Origin: Ophioceras dolichostomum
Taxonomy: Eukaryota > Ascomycota > Sordariomycetes > Magnaporthales > Ophioceraceae
Reading direction: 5' to 3'
DNA: 64,000 bases
Assembly (NCBI GenBank): GCA_003049485.1
Contig: PYST01000037.1
Span: 62,001-126,000, forward strand
A program made the position numbers and the translations under genes. The notes under the pieces were generated by a model. It worked only from the letters and a program-made list of their open reading frames with translations, was not told the origin of the DNA and ran no database searches. Each line of letters opens with the position of its first letter. Position 1 is the first letter of the stretch. Below are positions 62,300 to 64,000 of the stretch, piece after piece.

Positions 62300-63844
62300 G
62301 ATATCGATGCTGGTGGTGGACTCATGAGTGCCGCCTGGTGTGGCCTGGATGGCCTGGGTGGCCTTGAGTGGATGTATATCGTGTATTGTTTCGGCTTACC
62401 GTGTTAGTTGCTCGTACCCGACCCGAGGCTGGCATACGGCGTGTTGTGTATGTGTAAGCTGCTGTGTTTGGTTTGGGTGACGACAGCCTGCTGCATCTCT
62501 CCCTGATGCCCGCCAATTTGGGTTGGTAGTTTGACCGGGAATTGACATGATCGTGATTGGACCGGTGCTACTAATAACACCCGTTTTATGCTTGTGTTTC
62601 CTTTGACAAGCTTTTTTTCGCGCCATGCAACGTCCAACGGATCTCCTGCTTTTTGGGGGCAGAAAATAGAGCCTCGTCTAGCGATCCGTGAAGGGCGGGT
62701 TCTTTCGGTAGGGAGGAGGAAGTTAACTGAGTGAGTATCGAAAAGCACGTTGCAGAGCTCACCGGTTCAGCTCCTTCCTTCTTGAGGCACTGTAACCCTC
62801 CTTGCCTCTCCTCACTGTGAACACGCCATTCTGCTTTCAGCAGCCGCTAGCGATCAAGCGAGGTACCTACCAGGTAGGTAGGTCGGGTCAATTTTTTGAT
62901 CCATTCTCCATTTCTCTCCTCCCCCTCACATTCTCACTCACAGATCGAGAGGACAGAAGAGGGGCGACTGAGTGGGTTGAGTGTCTTGGTAAGACTCGAG
63001 AAGAAGTCCTAGTAGGATGAAGGTGTGTGCAAGATGTGGGAGGCGAAAACAACAACTTGAAAGTGGTAATTAAGGCCTTGTCAGACACTTTGACTTTGAT
63101 TTTCGCTGCTACCTATTGCTACCGTTCCACTGATCTTTTCTGCTCACATTTTTGATGGTTATTTCGTAAGTGCTCGCCAACCGCCAAGAGATGTGAGTGA
63201 ACCCTTACTGCATGCGCTGGGAGATCCGAAATGTCCTCTCTCCATCCCACCATCCCCTCCCCTCCCCCACCAGGCCAGCCGTCCTTTGTGCGTGGTGCTC
63301 CGTCAGCAGAATCAGCGGTTCTTTCGGTTCCTCGGGCGGACTTTTCGGGAAGAAGTATGCATGCCAGATTTTCGCGCCCGCATTCTCGTATTTTCTCACA
63401 AAAAGAGTGAGCTTTCGAGTGTGATTGAGTGGTGGCCCCAAGGTTCCAGAGCGAGCGCAGTCTGAGTGGTGCGGTGTTCGCTGCTGCATACCTACTACTC
63501 CAACATTTGCAGGTCCGCCGAGCCCAGCCTACTCTACCTTCTTGTGGAAGCCCAGCCCGGCGAGGCGCGATGGCCAGCGGACTCAGAAGATAGATTCTCG
63601 TTCGTCGCAGAACAGCGGCTTTCGGTTGTTGATTTTCCGCTCCTCACTCTCTTTCTTGTCATTTTTTGGTCGATTTTACGACGAGACCTCGCTAGTCGCG
63701 CCCCCCTTTTTCATTCTTTATAAGTCGCCATGCCCCATAGAATAGGATCAGCCCATCGTTGAAAAGTCCCTCGTTCGCTTTGCCAGCGTTATCCGCTCCC
63801 CGCCTCCCAGCCCGCCTCGGCGCGTGCCCGCTTCAGAAGTAGAG
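62300..63844. other. intergenic region IDO / secreted protein
   Basis: The dioxygenase 3' UTR and the promoter of the last gene. A composite repeat of GGTACCTACC and GGTAGGTAGG lies at 62861-62884. No other gene is recognised. Confidence 0.55.
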
Positions 63845-64000
63845 ATGTTCCTCATACGGGCGGCGACGGCTGCGGCGCTGCTGCTATTAGCCGCCGCCTC
63901 CGGCGCCGCGGCGGCGCAAGAGCAACAGCTCGGTGCCATGGAAGAGGGCTTCTCGCCGGCTTTAATGCCGCGCTGGTACCAAGGCTCCACGGATCCGATC
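63845..64000 (+). CDS. secreted protein, N-terminal part only
   Basis: The frame is open from this ATG to the window edge (52 codons seen). Residues 1-24 are a clear signal peptide: MFLIR, then a hydrophobic Ala/Leu core ending in SGAAAA, with likely cleavage before QEQQ. The mature start contains EEGFSPALMPRWYQGSTDP. A pyrimidine-rich leader precedes the ATG. The family cannot be named from this fragment; an extracellular or wall protein is the natural reading. Confidence 0.65.
   Translation, partial: MFLIRAATAAALLLLAAASGAAAAQEQQLGAMEEGFSPALMPRWYQGSTDPI

Overview
The window is nuclear DNA of a filamentous ascomycete, most likely a Sordariomycete. The evidence is short GT-AG introns (about 85-160 nt, some longer) with CTAAC-like branch points, GC-rich coding sequence beside lower-GC pyrimidine-rich intergenic DNA, and proteins typical of moulds: a class III chitin synthase, a cortical ApsA/Num1 protein and an Opy2 anchor. 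I could not place it to genus. Thirteen complete protein genes and one gene cut by the right edge are supported. All exon borders were read by hand from frame continuity, splice sites and family conservation.

Left part (1-20.7 kb): an Opy2-type signalling anchor (minus) is separated by 6.5 kb of apparently non-coding DNA from the class III chitin synthase (plus). Then come the NEDD8-conjugating enzyme Ubc12 and the mitochondrial ketol-acid reductoisomerase (both plus), an L-2-haloacid-dehalogenase-like protein (minus) and, divergent from it, a six-segment membrane protein built from what look like three copies of one two-helix unit.

Middle (20.7-42.6 kb): an 8.8-kb stretch without a recognisable gene leads to the large ApsA/Num1-type cortical protein (coiled coil plus Mcp5-type PH domain). 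It is followed by an OTU deubiquitinase (plus), a thiol/thiopurine-type methyltransferase (minus), a short-chain dehydrogenase (plus) and a small 74-residue protein (minus).

Right part (42.6-64 kb): a Sam35/metaxin-type mitochondrial import subunit (plus) converges with a Vid30/Gid1 (RanBPM-like) subunit of the GID ubiquitin ligase (minus). Next come the INO80 subunit Ies4 (minus), indoleamine 2,3-dioxygenase (plus), and the start of a secreted protein that runs off the window.

The genes are mostly unrelated housekeeping genes; I see no biosynthetic cluster, transposon, virus-like element, CRISPR array, rRNA or convincing tRNA. The most interesting signals are the repeated QT motifs in the dynein-anchor protein (possible LC8 sites), the internal threefold repeat in the membrane protein, three stop-free introns whose length is a multiple of three, a dispersed TACCTAGGTA-type motif in intergenic DNA and introns, and the long gene-free stretches.
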